From Caldisericota bacterium (GTDB lineage Bacteria > CAIJMQ01 > JAADFP01): 6,815 bases of DNA. The translations under genes and the position numbers were made by a program. Every line of letters begins with the position of its first letter. Within the stretch, counting starts at the first letter, position 1. The notes beneath the pieces are model-generated. The model saw only the letters and a program-made list of their open reading frames with translations. It did no database searches and had not been told where the DNA came from. Shown here one piece after another: positions 6,181 through 6,815 of the stretch. The DNA lies in the NCBI GenBank assembly GCA_013152825.1, contig JAADFP010000054.1, positions 1-6,815 on the forward strand. The letters are read 5' to 3'.

Positions 6181-6280
6181 TTGGTTTAGAGATGAGTAGA
6201 TGGAAGCAGTGAACAAATGAGTTTCCTGGGTGCTTGGTAATTAGTTTGGATTTTAGGTATTGGAGTTTGTTTGGGGTTTG

Positions 6281-6298
6281 TCCCGATTTATATCGGGA
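6281..6298. repeat. Hairpin repeat, copy 1
   Basis: TCCCGATTTATATCGGGA forms a perfect 7 bp stem around a TTAT loop. It shares a 17-base core with a second copy at 6408-6424, with one difference in the loop. It is followed by T-rich sequence (GATTTGTGATTTATTT), so weak termination after miaA is conceivable, but there is no uninterrupted U tract. Confidence 0.75.
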
Positions 6299-6318
6299 GT
6301 GATTTGTGATTTATTTAG

Positions 6319-6350
6319 GTCCGATGACCAGAAGAGTCTGAGTATCGGAC
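6319..6350. repeat. Longer inverted repeat
   Basis: GTCCGAT (6319-6325) pairs with ATCGGAC (6344-6350), a perfect 7 bp stem. Directly inside the left arm GAC (6326-6328) can pair with GTC (6336-6338), leaving a 7-base apical loop and a 5-base bulge on the right. It lies between the two smaller hairpin copies. Confidence 0.55.
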
Positions 6351-6360
6351 TCCTGCGAAT

Positions 6361-6388
6361 GTTTAGAGTTTGTTGTTTAGAGTTTATC
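6361..6388 (+). repeat. Heptamer-related direct repeat
   Basis: GTTTAGAGTTT occurs at 6361-6371 and again at 6375-6385, giving four 7 bp units: GTTTAGA, GTTTGTT, GTTTAGA, GTTTATC. The unit differs from the miaA-end heptamer CTTTAGA by its first base. Confidence 0.65.
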
Positions 6389-6404
6389 CCAATACCAGCC
6401 CTCC

Positions 6405-6428
6405 CTGTCCCGATTTACATCGGGGCGG
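6405..6428. repeat. Hairpin repeat, copy 2
   Basis: The core TCCCGATTTACATCGGG repeats copy 1 with one change in the loop. Here the stem extends to 10 bp (6405-6414 with 6419-6428), including two G-U pairs when read as RNA on the plus strand, around a TTAC loop. The sequence after it (GGAAGCGGGTATCC) is unlike that after copy 1. Confidence 0.7.
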
Positions 6429-6455
6429 AAGCGGGTATCCACGCAAGACTTGAGG

Positions 6456-6469
6456 CTTTAGACATTAGG
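6456..6469 (+). repeat. Two heptamer units near hflX
   Basis: CTTTAGA followed directly by CATTAGG repeats the 7 bp period of the array at the miaA end, so related units flank both sides of the spacer. Confidence 0.5.
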
Positions 6470-6508
6470 CTGACAGAAGTGAGTAGAGAGCACAAAGAGA
6501 GGAGATAA

Positions 6509-6815
6509 ATGGAAAGAGTAGTATTAGTAGGGGACAAAAGGGAAAAGACTTCCCTGGAGGAGCTGAGAGGGCTTGCAGCTACGGCAGGAGGGGAAGTGCT
6601 TGAGGTAATTCCTTTAAGAATAGAGAGAATCACTCCCTCGCTTTTCATAGGAGAAGGGCAGGCAGAAGAAATTCGCCGTTGTGTAGTGGAAAAGGGAGCA
6701 AACCTTGTAGTTTTTGACATGGAACTCCACCCGGTACAGCAGCGGAACCTGGAAAAAATAATTGGCGAAAGGGTGATTGACCGCACCCAGCTTATCATGG
6801 ATATATTTGCCCAAC
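6509..6815 (+). CDS. hflX: GTPase HflX, N-terminal part (cut by window edge)
   Basis: Ribosome-associated GTPase of the Obg-HflX superfamily, which in studied bacteria splits or rescues stalled 70S ribosomes, notably under stress. I translated the first 102 codons by hand; the GTP-binding G domain lies past the right edge. The N-terminal HflX domain is clear: PSLFIGEGQAEEI (43-55), VVFDMELHPVQQRNLE (67-82) and DRTQLIMDIFAQ (91-102), all family signatures. The start ATG at 6509 has AGGAG four bases upstream (6500-6504) and yields the usual N-terminus, MERVVLVG. It lies downstream of miaA in the same direction, a neighbourhood common in bacteria, but here separated by 350 bp of repeat-rich DNA and without hfq between them. 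Whether it shares the miaA transcript is unclear. Confidence 0.95.
   Translation, partial: MERVVLVGDKREKTSLEELRGLAATAGGEVLEVIPLRIERITPSLFIGEGQAEEIRRCVVEKGANLVVFDMELHPVQQRNLEKIIGERVIDRTQLIMDIFAQ

Larger units (their letters stand above)
6159..6508. other. 350 bp non-coding spacer between miaA and hflX
   Basis: I see no credible gene here. The plus strand is rich in T and G, with TTTAG-type and TTTGG-type words throughout. It contains the tail of the heptamer array, two copies of a short hairpin sequence, a longer inverted repeat, and more heptamer units close to hflX. The only open frame of any length begins with TTG at 6260 without a ribosome-binding site and is best read as repeat sequence. 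No tRNA, riboswitch or clear promoter for hflX was recognised, although one must lie here or upstream of miaA. Confidence 0.75.

Noticed and set aside
6281..6315. Rho-independent terminator after miaA at hairpin copy 1
   Set aside because: The stem is only 7 bp and the following sequence is T-rich but broken by G and A, so no true U tract exists. The same hairpin recurs without any T tract, which favours a repeat element.
6260..6508. 82-codon frame between miaA and hflX
   Set aside because: It starts at TTG with no ribosome-binding site, reads through two hairpin repeats and heptamer units, and gives a peptide with no recognisable domain. Its ending directly before the hflX ATG is most simply chance.
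6415..6798. Minus-strand frames over hflX, such as 6415-6798
   Set aside because: The plus-strand reading gives a clear HflX N-terminus with a ribosome-binding site, and the antisense peptides are low-complexity and serine-rich.

Overview
This window looks like ordinary bacterial chromosome of moderate GC content. It carries nine protein-coding genes: seven complete, plus one cut at each edge. All are housekeeping or near-housekeeping families: histidine and folate biosynthesis, tRNA modification, DNA topology and a ribosome-associated GTPase. I see no phage, transposon, CRISPR, toxin-antitoxin or defence genes and no RNA gene. The lineage cannot be fixed from this sequence. Good Shine-Dalgarno sites at several genes, a monofunctional IGPD-type hisB, and a miaA-hflX neighbourhood without hfq argue for a bacterium that is not a typical gammaproteobacterium. 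Anything narrower would be a guess.

Layout. A divergent control region of about 50 bp (3000-3052) splits the window. Leftward on the minus strand run an alpha/beta hydrolase, yjbQ, hisB, hisA and topA, the last cut by the left edge. Gaps are 16, 43 and 66 bp, and hisA overlaps topA by 8 bp, so this is probably one operon, with a possible extra promoter in front of hisB. Rightward on the plus strand run pabB, pabC (65 bp overlap, +1 frame), miaA (57 bp gap) and, after a 350 bp non-coding stretch, hflX, which is cut by the right edge.

How the genes fit together. HisB and HisA are two non-consecutive steps of histidine synthesis. HisH and HisF, which act between them, are absent here, so the pathway must be completed elsewhere. 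PabB and PabC convert chorismate through aminodeoxychorismate to p-aminobenzoate for folate; the glutaminase partner PabA (or a shared TrpG) is not in the window. MiaA prenylates A37 of tRNAs reading UNN codons, and HflX is a translation GTPase often encoded near miaA.

The most distinctive DNA is the miaA-hflX spacer. It has a tandem heptamer (consensus near CYTTAGA) that contains the miaA stop codon, further heptamer copies deeper in the spacer, two near-identical hairpins (TCCCGATTTAYATCGGG) and a third, longer inverted repeat. It looks like a mosaic of small dispersed repeats. I found no convincing new multi-gene system. The findings are local oddities in gene junctions, promoters and repeats.
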